Assembly (NCBI GenBank): GCA_902604835.1
Contig: CACKZW010000001.1
Span: 126,196-190,195 of the forward strand
DNA length: 64,000 nucleotides
Reading direction: 5' to 3'
Origin: an uncultured Candidatus Actinomarina sp.
GTDB lineage: Bacteria > Actinomycetota > Acidimicrobiia > Actinomarinales > Actinomarinaceae
Shown here: positions 9,152 to 18,298 of the stretch, piece by piece
How the letters are laid out: each line of letters starts with the position of its first letter
How positions within the stretch are numbered: position 1 is the first letter of the stretch
Made by a program: the position numbers and the translations under genes
The notes under the pieces: generated by a model
Database searches by the model: none
What the model saw: only the letters and a program-made list of their open reading frames with translations
What the model was told of the DNA's origin: nothing

Positions 9152-9915
9152 AAATCTATTCTATTTAAAAAATCTTTGATTTCTACTAGGCCCTTATAAT
9201 TTAAGATACTGTCCGACATGGAGTTGATACTGCTTAAAATATTCTGATTCCATACTTCTTTTAGTGGAACAACATCGACTTTTATAAAGAAAATACTTGT
9301 TTCGGTATCAATGGGTGCTGACGTTTGTGTTTCTACTCTAAAATATAGATTTTCAAAATTTGATATGTTTGGTTTTTCAATCTCTGTGAATTCACTTAAG
9401 TTATTGTTAGTTGTTATTGTCCAAACCCATCTCTTTATTTCTTGTTTAGTCATATATTGTGACAACTTACCACTTGCCTCAATTAGTTGTTCACTATCAG
9501 CTATGGGTTCATGGATTTTAGATAAGGGTTTACCAAGTTTATCCATCGGTTTCCATCCACTGGGAAAGCAAACTGAAACTACTTCCATATTTCCAAGATA
9601 CATTATTGAAAAATCTTCTTCAAAGCATAAAGTTGTTTCATAAAGTGAGAAATTTTTATTAAGTTTGCAATAACTTAAAAATTTATCAAGTAAATTTTTT
9701 TCTTCTGAAAGTTTTGTTTGGCCATATAATTTTTTGCCATATAGGTCTAATTGTTTTTGTTTTTCTAATATGTAGGTCTGGTTAGGAGTTTTATTAAAAA
9801 TTTGGCCATGATGGCGAGACATTGTTGGTTTATTTGTAAATGGTGTTTTAACAAAATTTATATTCATTAATATTGATTTTAGAGTTAAAAGGAAAAATTT
9901 GAAAAAAGTAGGCAT
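9148..9915 (-). CDS. DUF3445 / heme-dependent oxidative N-demethylase-like protein
   Basis: CFPSGWKPMDKLGKPLSKIHEPIADSEQLI...FRVETQTSAPIDTETSIFFIKVDVVPL. Confidence 0.65.
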   Translation of the reverse strand: MPTFFKFFLLTLKSILMNINFVKTPFTNKPTMSRHHGQIFNKTPNQTYILEKQKQLDLYGKKLYGQTKLSEEKNLLDKFLSYCKLNKNFSLYETTLCFEEDFSIMYLGNMEVVSVCFPSGWKPMDKLGKPLSKIHEPIADSEQLIEASGKLSQYMTKQEIKRWVWTITTNNNLSEFTEIEKPNISNFENLYFRVETQTSAPIDTETSIFFIKVDVVPLKEVWNQNILSSINSMSDSILNYKGLVEIKDFLNRIDL

Positions 9916-10639
9916 TCTTCTTATCCACGGTCTCTGGGAGCATAGAGGAAGACATGATGTTAATGCATCATGGTTTAAGAATTTAAATATAGAACCCTTT
10001 CTAGTGGACCTACCGGGACATGGAAAAAATGCGGATGTATTTGGTCACATTGAACAATGGGAAGAAGTAGAAAACTCTATAGTAGAAGCATATGAAGCAA
10101 TAGAGTCTTATGATGTAAAAATTGTATTTGGCATATCCTTTGGTGGGCAAGTAGCTTTGCATTGTATATTAAAAAATATTATCGATCCAGATTTTTTAAT
10201 ATTGTCCGCCCCAAGCCTAGGTGATAATTATCCACAATTTATAAAGACCATATCCAAATCAATATCAAAACTATTTCCCAAATTAAGAATTCCATCTTCA
10301 GCTAACAAAAGAAATTTATCCACAGATGATGAAGTTGTAAAAGATTATTTTAACGATCCACTTGTTTTTAGATCAATAAGCGCAAAATTTGGAAATGAAA
10401 CTATTGAATCACAAAAGTTTGTAAACGAAAATATTTCAAATTTAAAAACACCTACACTATATCTTCATGGAGATAAAGATAGTATTGTTCCAATTTCTTC
10501 AGGAGATGAATTGTCAAGATTAGCAAATGTTAAATTTATAACTGTTTCTAACTCCAAGCATGAAATTTTAAATCAAGATACAAGACCATTTGTATTAAGT
10601 GAGATTCATCATTGGCTTGTAGAAGAAAAAATTATTTAA
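9899..10639 (+). CDS. Alpha/beta-hydrolase (lysophospholipase-like)
   Basis: GILLIHGLWEHRGRH; VFGISFGGQVALH; LYLHGDKDSIVP. Confidence 0.7.
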   Translation: MKKVGILLIHGLWEHRGRHDVNASWFKNLNIEPFLVDLPGHGKNADVFGHIEQWEEVENSIVEAYEAIESYDVKIVFGISFGGQVALHCILKNIIDPDFLILSAPSLGDNYPQFIKTISKSISKLFPKLRIPSSANKRNLSTDDEVVKDYFNDPLVFRSISAKFGNETIESQKFVNENISNLKTPTLYLHGDKDSIVPISSGDELSRLANVKFITVSNSKHEILNQDTRPFVLSEIHHWLVEEKII

Positions 10640-10693
10640 TATTTCTTATTGCAACTTATTTGCATTAACTTAATTAAATTTTATACTTTTAAT

Positions 10694-11620
10694 ATGCACG
10701 TGCCTGACGGATTTATAAATGCTCCAGTTTCTGCTGCATCTGGTCTGATAAGCTTAGGGACTATTTGGGCATATATTAGAAATGCTAAAAATTTAGTAGC
10801 TGATCGTTTGATTGCACTTACTGGAATGATGTCAGCATTAATTTTTGTATTGCAAATGATTAATTTCCCAATAGCAGCGGGAACCAGTGGTCATCTTTTA
10901 GGTGGTGCGTTAGCAGTTGTAGTTTTAGGACCTAGTCTTGGAATTATATGCATATCAATAGTTGTTGTAATTCAGTCATTGCTTTTTGCCGATGGTGGTC
11001 TAAGTGCACTAGGGGTTAATTTACTTAATATGGCAGTAGTTACCTCTCTTATTGGCTGGATAACAATATCTACATGGAAAAAATTATTTGGTGAAAGTTA
11101 TTCTTCGACTATTTCAGGATCATTCATAGCTGGTTTATTGTCTGTTGTATTTTCTTCAATTGCATTTGTTCTTGAATATTCTTTGGGAGGAACAGTAGCA
11201 GTGCCTCTTGGAAGTGTATTAATAGCAATGGTCTCAAGCCATTTACTTATTGGTATAGGCGAGGGAGTCATTACCGCTTTGATTGTTTCTCTACTTTTAA
11301 GAGTTAGATCTGATTTAGTTTATGTAAATAAAAATACCGAGCAGAGCAACAAAGTAACTTCATTTTATGGATTGTTTATACTATTAATATTAGTTCTCAC
11401 TTTAATTACTCCTTACGCCTCTTCGTCACCTGATGGTCTTGAGTCTGTAGCTGAATCATTTGGCTTTAATGAAGATGCAGGAATTATTTTGTTTTTAGAA
11501 GATTATGGTATAGAGAATATCAACAATAACTTCTTGTCTACAGTTCTGAGTGCGGTTTTAGGAATAGTTGTAATAGTTGGACTATTTAATATTTTTATAA
11601 AAGTTAAAAATCGAAATTAA
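10694..11620 (+). CDS. cbiM: CbiM-type cobalt/nickel permease with CbiN-like C-terminal extension (CbiMN fusion)
   Basis: MHVPDGFINAPVSAASG N-terminus (more likely start than 10649); SPDGLESVAESFGFNEDAG resembles CbiN. Confidence 0.8.
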   Translation: MHVPDGFINAPVSAASGLISLGTIWAYIRNAKNLVADRLIALTGMMSALIFVLQMINFPIAAGTSGHLLGGALAVVVLGPSLGIICISIVVVIQSLLFADGGLSALGVNLLNMAVVTSLIGWITISTWKKLFGESYSSTISGSFIAGLLSVVFSSIAFVLEYSLGGTVAVPLGSVLIAMVSSHLLIGIGEGVITALIVSLLLRVRSDLVYVNKNTEQSNKVTSFYGLFILLILVLTLITPYASSSPDGLESVAESFGFNEDAGIILFLEDYGIENINNNFLSTVLSAVLGIVVIVGLFNIFIKVKNRN

Positions 11621-11730
11621 AGTGGGAAAAAAAAGATAATTTTTTTTTGAAAAAAATTTTATTTCAGTGTATTTTTATATTAACTTTTTGTGAAGAAAGT
11701 CTTTATAGATAATCATTACAAGAAGAAAAA

Positions 11731-11793
11731 GAGATAGCCCTTGAAGCAAGTGAGTTTTGGCAACAAAACAAGCGGAGTATTCAAGGGTTTTCT
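11731..11793 (+). ncRNA. Candidate structured RNA between cbiM and the UDG gene
   Basis: GAGA-tag-CCCTTGAA...GTTTTG-GCAA-CAAAAC...TTCAAGGG-ttt-TCTC; nested perfect stems with a GNRA tetraloop on the + strand; U-rich 3' side. Confidence 0.4.
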
Positions 11794-11898
11794 CATTTTA
11801 AAATATATTTTCTTAGTGTTTACATTCTGTTTAAAAAAAGTATTCGTAATTATCAAATATTTAATTAATTCCTATTCAATTAGTACGTATACAAAACT

Positions 11899-11916
11899 CC
11901 CCAGTTCTTACTGGGG
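11899..11916. repeat. Short perfect hairpin
   Basis: CCCCAGT-TCTT-ACTGGGG between cbiM and the UDG gene; no T-run on the + strand. Confidence 0.4.
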
Positions 11917-11950
11917 TGTTCCCAAAACAATTTTCTATTAGAATTTTTAT

Positions 11951-12529
11951 ATGACAGGAAATCAAGATCTCTTGTTGCTACATAAAGAATGTAGAAAGTG
12001 TAAATCTTGCGAACTTTCTAAAACTAGAAATAATGTTGTTGTAGCCAAGGGAAATACTAAAGCTAAGATTTTAATCATTGGAGAAGGACCTGGGGAGCAA
12101 GAAGATATTACTGGATTTCCGTTTGTTGGAAGAGCCGGAAAAATGCTTGATTCAGCATTAATGTCTGTTGAAATTGATCCTTTGGAGGATTGTTATATTA
12201 CAAATATTGTTAAGTGTAGACCTCCTCAAAATAGGAAGCCTCATTCAAATGAAATAAATTCATGTATGCCTTGGCTAACAAAACAGATTAATTTATTAAA
12301 TCCAAAAATTATAATTTTGGCGGGATCAACATCTGTGGAAGCATTTCTTGAGATAAAAAAACCAATTTCGAAGATAAGAGGTGAGTGGATAATAAAGGAC
12401 AATATCAAGATTATGCCTATTTTTCATCCATCATATCTCTTAAGAAGCCCTTCGAAAGAGCCTGGGAAACCAAAATGGTTAACCTGGCAAGATTTAAAAA
12501 AAGTTAAAACTGCTTTTGATAATCTTTAG
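11951..12529 (+). CDS. Uracil-DNA glycosylase, family 4 type (FeS)
   Basis: CRKCKSCELSKTRN; GEGPGEQEDITGFPFVGRAGKMLD; HPSYLLR. Confidence 0.87.
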   Translation: MTGNQDLLLLHKECRKCKSCELSKTRNNVVVAKGNTKAKILIIGEGPGEQEDITGFPFVGRAGKMLDSALMSVEIDPLEDCYITNIVKCRPPQNRKPHSNEINSCMPWLTKQINLLNPKIIILAGSTSVEAFLEIKKPISKIRGEWIIKDNIKIMPIFHPSYLLRSPSKEPGKPKWLTWQDLKKVKTAFDNL

Positions 12530-13437
12530 TTTGAAAATTCATCTTTTGTTGTAAGTAATAAAGATACAAAGATAAAAATACTGCAAATCAAAAGGTTCCT
12601 ATTAAATGTTTCTCCTAAAAATATAACTCCAGCTGTTACTCCTACAACTGGTACTAAATAATCAATAGATGCAACCTGTAATGCACTCACTCTTTGAATT
12701 AACCAAGTGAAAGATAAAAATGCTCCAAGATTACATACAACTAGTGCTCCAAGTCTTATCAGCTGTGAAACATTTAATATATCTATACCTACTCCAGAAA
12801 TTAAATATGTCAAAAAGGTAAGAATTATTACAAGTGGATATTGATAGGTTAGCCAACTACTTACTTTGTATTTAGGCGCAAATTTTCTATTAAGAACAGT
12901 AGCGAGAGCAATGCATTGAACTCCTAAGAATGCCAATGTACCTCCCAAGAAAATATTTCCTTGATTCAATAACCCTGTTTCCTGGGTAATAAATAAATAA
13001 GCTATTCCAGAAAAACCAATAAATACAGAGAGATATTTGAGTTTTGAAATTTTTTCTTCTTTTAAAATTAGTTTTACCCACATAACTGTAAAAATTGGAG
13101 CAGAACTAATCATTAAAGTTACTAATCCAGAGGAGATGTATTGAAGAGAAAATATAAAGGCCCAACTTACAAGAAATATTGAGGCTAAACCAGTAAAAGA
13201 AGCTTCTTTAAAAAGCTGCTTATTGAATTTTTCTTTATTAAAAATTACATAATAAAAGAAAAGTAGAGTACCAATAATTGATACTCTGACCGTTACTAAA
13301 AAAATTTCATTTAACCCTTCAATTAGCAAGCTTCGAATAATTACATTTGCAGAGCCCCACATAACTCCAGCAGTTAAAACTGCTCCTATAGTTTGAATGA
13401 GGGATGGTTTACTGTTCGTTTGATTATTATTAATCAT
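12526..13437 (-). CDS. EamA/DMT-family transporter
   Basis: 10 TM pattern with duplicated EamA-like repeats. Confidence 0.75.
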   Translation of the reverse strand: MINNNQTNSKPSLIQTIGAVLTAGVMWGSANVIIRSLLIEGLNEIFLVTVRVSIIGTLLFFYYVIFNKEKFNKQLFKEASFTGLASIFLVSWAFIFSLQYISSGLVTLMISSAPIFTVMWVKLILKEEKISKLKYLSVFIGFSGIAYLFITQETGLLNQGNIFLGGTLAFLGVQCIALATVLNRKFAPKYKVSSWLTYQYPLVIILTFLTYLISGVGIDILNVSQLIRLGALVVCNLGAFLSFTWLIQRVSALQVASIDYLVPVVGVTAGVIFLGETFNRNLLICSIFIFVSLLLTTKDEFSN

Positions 13438-13483
13438 TCTTGAAATACTAATGATAAATTAGAAATAGAGTAGGATTGTATTA

Positions 13484-13555
13484 ACGGGAGCAAAGTGCTG
13501 AGAGGGTTTAAAAACCGACCGTCTGAACCTGTTAGGTAATTCTAACGAAGGGATA
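13484..13555 (+). promoter_or_regulatory. TPP (THI-element) riboswitch
   Basis: CGGGAGC...GTGCTGAGAGGGT...ACCGACCGTCTGAACCTGTTAGGTAATTCTAACGAAGGGA; THI-box core CTGAGAG and CTGAACCTG..TAAT..CGAAGGGA. Confidence 0.92.
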
Positions 13556-13592
13556 TTCGGAACTCTTATCCCATTTATGAAATGAGGTAATT

Positions 13593-14972
13593 GTGCAGTT
13601 AAGTACAAACGTTTTAATTAATTACATACTTATATTCTTTATACTTTTTCTTTTTCTTTTCTTAACAAGAAGGATGGCAAACAAAACAGAAGATAAAAGT
13701 TATTTTGTTATGCTGAAATCCCAAAAGACCCTCAATCTATCCTTGAGTTTTTATGCAAGTGGTATGGGGTTATGGATTATTGCTTCTCCAGCAGAGGTTG
13801 GCTGGTATGGCTTAGGATTTGATGTTATAGGTTATGCAATTTCTGCCGCTACCCCTTTTGTGTTGTTGTATTTTGTGGGTCCACGTATTGTTCAAACAGT
13901 TCCAGACAAAGCAACTCTTCCTCAGTACATAAGTCAACAATATGGAAATTTTGCTCAAGTTTTTGTTTCAATAATTGCAACCATATATATGTCAGCTTTT
14001 CTAATTGCTGAATTCGCATCAATAAATTTTCTGTTTCCTGAAATAGCAGATACTTCTGGTTTGATTGTTTGTACAGCAATAGCAGTCGTAACTTTTCTTT
14101 ACTTAAATCTTTCAGGCTTTAAGGCGTCTCTTGTCACTGATAGATTCCAAGGAATATCAATAATTGCACTTCTCATTATTGTTTTGGTTTTGTGGATAAG
14201 TCAAAATGGAATTAGTAATATTATCGAAGCTTCTTACGATGGAGGATTAAATACATTTACATTTGCAAGTTTTAAATCTGCTCTTGCTGTAATTCTTGCA
14301 GTAACTGCAGCAGAAATATTCTCTCAGGGTTACTGGCAAAGAACATATTCTGCGATTGATGAAAATGTAATTAAAAAATCATCCATTTATGCTGGATTGG
14401 GTTGTTTTGTAACAGTACTCGTTCTTGGAATTGCAGGTTCATCTGGAGCAGGTTTTGGAATTGAAAATCCTTCCTTAAGTTTCATCCAGCAAATAGAATT
14501 TAATACCTTTTCAAGAATTCTTGTAATTGTACTTTGCACAATGCTTGTTGCGTCAAGTATTGATACTCTTCAAAGTGCAATATCTTCAACAATGGCTTTA
14601 GATCTTGTAAAAAGAGGTGTGTCTGAAGCAAAAATAATAACACTTATAATTACTTTTGGCTCTTTAGGGTTATCATTTTATGTAACGAATATATTTTCAG
14701 TATTTTTATTTGCTGACCTTTTGGCTGTATGTTTAGTCTTCCCTGCGTTTTACAAAATTAAATCAAGAAAAACTAGCCAGGGTATAGTGATCCCCACATC
14801 TTTGGGTTTTGTTTCATCGGTGTTGTACAGATTTTATTTTATTGATTTAGATTTAAATCCAGGTGGGATATTTATACCAACTGATCTCTATGGGCTTGCA
14901 GACCTTAACACATTTGGAGTAGGGTTTATTTTTTCTATTATTGGTACTCTTGCTTACAACAGAATAAAATAG
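13593..14972 (+). CDS. Sodium:solute symporter family transporter, probable thiamine or thiamine-precursor uptake (ThiV-like)
   Basis: SSS-type multi-TM protein; GTG start, 38 nt after the TPP riboswitch. Confidence 0.78.
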   Translation: MQLSTNVLINYILIFFILFLFLFLTRRMANKTEDKSYFVMLKSQKTLNLSLSFYASGMGLWIIASPAEVGWYGLGFDVIGYAISAATPFVLLYFVGPRIVQTVPDKATLPQYISQQYGNFAQVFVSIIATIYMSAFLIAEFASINFLFPEIADTSGLIVCTAIAVVTFLYLNLSGFKASLVTDRFQGISIIALLIIVLVLWISQNGISNIIEASYDGGLNTFTFASFKSALAVILAVTAAEIFSQGYWQRTYSAIDENVIKKSSIYAGLGCFVTVLVLGIAGSSGAGFGIENPSLSFIQQIEFNTFSRILVIVLCTMLVASSIDTLQSAISSTMALDLVKRGVSEAKIITLIITFGSLGLSFYVTNIFSVFLFADLLAVCLVFPAFYKIKSRKTSQGIVIPTSLGFVSSVLYRFYFIDLDLNPGGIFIPTDLYGLADLNTFGVGFIFSIIGTLAYNRIK

Positions 14973-14988
14973 TAAATAGAAAATTTAA

Positions 14989-16878
14989 ATGAAGCCAAAA
15001 AATATATCTGATTTTGTAAGCCTATCTGAAATAAGTAATAATAACTCAGACTTGCTACTTAAGTCTACGAAAATGAACCTGGATAAAAATTCATACGAAT
15101 CTTCAATATGGAAATTTTCACAAAATCAATGGAGAGAACTAAAACAATCCTCGTATTGGAATTTTTCAGCACCGAAGTACTCAAACAATAAAAAATCATT
15201 TGCATTTATCAAAACACCTAAATCTACTGAAATTTTGGATAAATTAGAAAAGAAAAAAAAACTAGAAAAAAATAAGCTTATTTTTAGAAATAGGGGTAAT
15301 GAAAAAATAGTATTTGAAACTGATGATTCTATTGTTAATTATTTATGGAGTTCTAATGATGAATTTATTTACGTAATAACAAAAGAGTGGTCGAGTGAAT
15401 ATAAAAAAATTGAAAATAAAACTGATCATCCTCTAGAAATTGATAAATTACCTTTTCGATTTGATACAACAGGAGTTATATACAATAAAAGATTTCATAT
15501 TTATAAAGTAAAAACTTCTACTGGTAAAAGTCAGAAAATTATAGATGGAGATAAAGAACTGTTTCTCTCAATATCCTCTCTTCTTGAAATTGACTCTGAT
15601 ATGTACTTTATAGCAAGCAGGCATAATCAAGATGGAACAATGCTTGAAGATCAAATTATAAAATTTTCAGATTCACAATTAACAGTTATAAATAGAGGTG
15701 GTATGTGGAGCCAGTTATTTTCTTATCAAGATAATTTATACGGTGTCGGTCTTGATAAGAGATTTGATTGGCCGACGAATATTAGTATTTTCAAAATAAA
15801 CAAAAGAGGTATTACCAACAAAGTTAGTAATTTTATTGATAGAGGTGTAGTTAATACAAAAGTTAGTGATAACAAAGTTTATGTTTTGTATGAAGATTCT
15901 GGAAAACAAAGTCTACTTAAAACTGATTTTGAAAGTTTTGAGATTTTATATGATAAAGAACTCCTAACCTCTGATTTCTGTGTTGATGGTGAAGATATTT
16001 ATGCTCTAGTAAGCTCTTTCGATAAAAAAGATGAAGTATATTTAATTAGAAATGATGAGGATAAAAAATTTTCAGACTTTAATAATAATTTTCACAATAA
16101 AGTAAGTACTCATAATTGTGTATATGAAAGATTTGAAACTGGAAAATCTCAAATTGATACTTGGGGAATACTTGTAGATATCAATAAACCTACTTTGCTA
16201 AACATACATGGTGGTCCTGCCAGTCAATATGGATTTGGGTTTTTTGATGAGTTTCAGGTTTTTGCATCTTCTGGTTTTAATGTTGTAGCTTGTAATCCAC
16301 GTGGTTCATCAGGTAGAGGACATAAGTTTGTTAGAGACGTTTGTGGGAGCAAATGGGGTGAGAATGACACTTATGATGTAATTAAAAGCTTTGAAATGAT
16401 GATAAAAAAGCTTGGAATAAAAAATAAAAACTATGGAATTATGGGAGGTTCATATGGTGGTTTTATGACTTCTTGGGTAATTAGTCATTATCCAAAAATG
16501 TTTAAATCTGCTGTTGTCGAAAGAGCTCTGTTGAACTGGGAAACAATGGTCGGAACTTCAGATATTGGAATTGGATTTCCTGAAATGTATCTTTTGGATG
16601 ACCTAAAAAGTAATTTGAATTTATACAGAAAGAAAAGTCCAATCACTTATGCAAACAACATTATTACCCCAACACTGATAATTCATTCAGAAAAAGATTA
16701 CAGGTGCCCAATTGAGCAGGCTGAGCAATTATTTTCAAACCTTAAAAGGAGAGGTGTTTCATCATCAATGATAAGGTTCCCAGATGAAAGTCATGAACTT
16801 TCTAGATCTGGAAAACCAGAACATAGAGTTCAAAGATTTGAATCAATTATCAATTGGCATAAAAAACAACTTAGCTAG
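14989..16878 (+). CDS. S9-family prolyl oligopeptidase / acylaminoacyl-peptidase
   Basis: LNIHGGPASQYG; GIMGGSYGGFMTSW; HSEKDYRCPIEQAE; FPDESHELSRSG. Confidence 0.88.
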   Translation: MKPKNISDFVSLSEISNNNSDLLLKSTKMNLDKNSYESSIWKFSQNQWRELKQSSYWNFSAPKYSNNKKSFAFIKTPKSTEILDKLEKKKKLEKNKLIFRNRGNEKIVFETDDSIVNYLWSSNDEFIYVITKEWSSEYKKIENKTDHPLEIDKLPFRFDTTGVIYNKRFHIYKVKTSTGKSQKIIDGDKELFLSISSLLEIDSDMYFIASRHNQDGTMLEDQIIKFSDSQLTVINRGGMWSQLFSYQDNLYGVGLDKRFDWPTNISIFKINKRGITNKVSNFIDRGVVNTKVSDNKVYVLYEDSGKQSLLKTDFESFEILYDKELLTSDFCVDGEDIYALVSSFDKKDEVYLIRNDEDKKFSDFNNNFHNKVSTHNCVYERFETGKSQIDTWGILVDINKPTLLNIHGGPASQYGFGFFDEFQVFASSGFNVVACNPRGSSGRGHKFVRDVCGSKWGENDTYDVIKSFEMMIKKLGIKNKNYGIMGGSYGGFMTSWVISHYPKMFKSAVVERALLNWETMVGTSDIGIGFPEMYLLDDLKSNLNLYRKKSPITYANNIITPTLIIHSEKDYRCPIEQAEQLFSNLKRRGVSSSMIRFPDESHELSRSGKPEHRVQRFESIINWHKKQLS

Positions 16879-16918
16879 TCAAAATAAACTTATAAAATCT
16901 AATTAAAGTAAATATCAG

Positions 16919-18295
16919 GTGTTCATGAATAATGAAATTGTTAATCCATCAAAAGGTAAAGAACTTAGAGATTTAGCCCGTTCTAATCCAGAAAAAGCTT
17001 ATAGGTATCTTGAAGAAAACAAACAATTGTGGATTCAAATAGCCACTAAAGATCCTTTCGATTCTGCTGATGCACTTGAAGAATTTGAACCTATTGAGGC
17101 GGGAAAATTAATTACCGAGCTTCCAACCTTAACAGCGGTAAAAATTTTTGAATCCCTGCGTCCACGTGCAATTATTGAAATTGTTGAATCTTTGGATGAC
17201 AAAGATGTTGAGGAGATTTTTAAGCAAATGGATACAGAAGATGTTGTTGATGTTTTAGAAAGATCTACTGATGATGAAACTGATGAAATTTTAGAAATTT
17301 TAGACAAATCTACAAAACTAAATATAGATAGAAGGCTGTCTTACCCAGAAGACTCTGTAGGAAGACAGATGTCTGAAGAAGTAGCAAAAATATCAACTGG
17401 ATTAACTGTTAAAGATGCTCTGAAAGAACTTAAGTCGCTTCACAATAATGTAGAGGATTTAATTTATGTATATTCAGTAGATAAAGAAAATAGACTCACG
17501 GGAGTGATTTCTTTTAGAGAAATTGTCTTTGCAAATGAAGACGACTTAATCAAAAATGTAATGATTCAAGATCCAGTATTTGTAAATCCTTCGTCTGATC
17601 AGGAGGAGGCGGCAGGATTAATAAGACAATATGAACTACTAGCTCTCCCAGTAATTGATAAAGATAATAAATTGATTGGTCAAATAACTATAAATTCGGC
17701 ACTAGATGTTATACAAACAGAAATTGCTGAAGATTTTTCTCAATCATTTGGTGCAGGGGCTGAAGAAACAATTTTTACACCTATTCAAAAATCAATACAG
17801 TCTCGACTTCCATGGATAGCAATAAATATGGTCTTGGCTTTTATTGTTTCGTTTTTGATATTCCAATTTGAGGAAACAATTACTAGTAATGTATTACTGG
17901 CTGCTTTAATGCCGGTAGTTGCATTGATTGGGGGAAGTTCTGGTGCTCAGTCTTTAGCAATTGTAATAAGAGCTTTGGCACGAAATGATGTTTCTGAGGC
18001 AAGAGTTCTTGATGTAATTGGAAAACAAACACTGATTGGAATCATAAATGGCATCTTGGTTGGCACTTTTTCATTTCTTATATTGAGCTTTGTTGGTTTA
18101 GGTGATTTTTCTTTAGCTTTAGGTTCTGCTGTTTTTACTAATATATTTATTGGGAATTTTTTTGGTTCATCAATACCTTTGATTTTAAAAAAATTAGGAT
18201 TTGATCCAGCACTAGCATCAAATATATTTCTTACATTAGTTACTGATATTGCGGGTTTTGGTGGCTTTCTGGCTATTGCGCTTTTATTGTTGTAA
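16919..18295 (+). CDS. mgtE: Magnesium transporter MgtE
   Basis: N-domain plus CBS pair plus five TM; GGSSGAQSLAIVIRALA, FFGSSIPLILKKLGFDPALAS. Confidence 0.9.
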   Translation: MFMNNEIVNPSKGKELRDLARSNPEKAYRYLEENKQLWIQIATKDPFDSADALEEFEPIEAGKLITELPTLTAVKIFESLRPRAIIEIVESLDDKDVEEIFKQMDTEDVVDVLERSTDDETDEILEILDKSTKLNIDRRLSYPEDSVGRQMSEEVAKISTGLTVKDALKELKSLHNNVEDLIYVYSVDKENRLTGVISFREIVFANEDDLIKNVMIQDPVFVNPSSDQEEAAGLIRQYELLALPVIDKDNKLIGQITINSALDVIQTEIAEDFSQSFGAGAEETIFTPIQKSIQSRLPWIAINMVLAFIVSFLIFQFEETITSNVLLAALMPVVALIGGSSGAQSLAIVIRALARNDVSEARVLDVIGKQTLIGIINGILVGTFSFLILSFVGLGDFSLALGSAVFTNIFIGNFFGSSIPLILKKLGFDPALASNIFLTLVTDIAGFGGFLAIALLLL

Positions 18296-18298
18296 GTT

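Noticed and set aside
10318-10327. TTATCCACA match (DnaA box) inside the alpha/beta-hydrolase gene
   Set aside because: Single copy within a CDS, 27 kb from dnaA; likely chance.
11741-11941. 66-aa ORF between cbiM and the UDG gene
   Set aside because: Low-complexity translation of an AT-rich non-coding gap that overlaps a structured-RNA candidate; no RBS or family signal.
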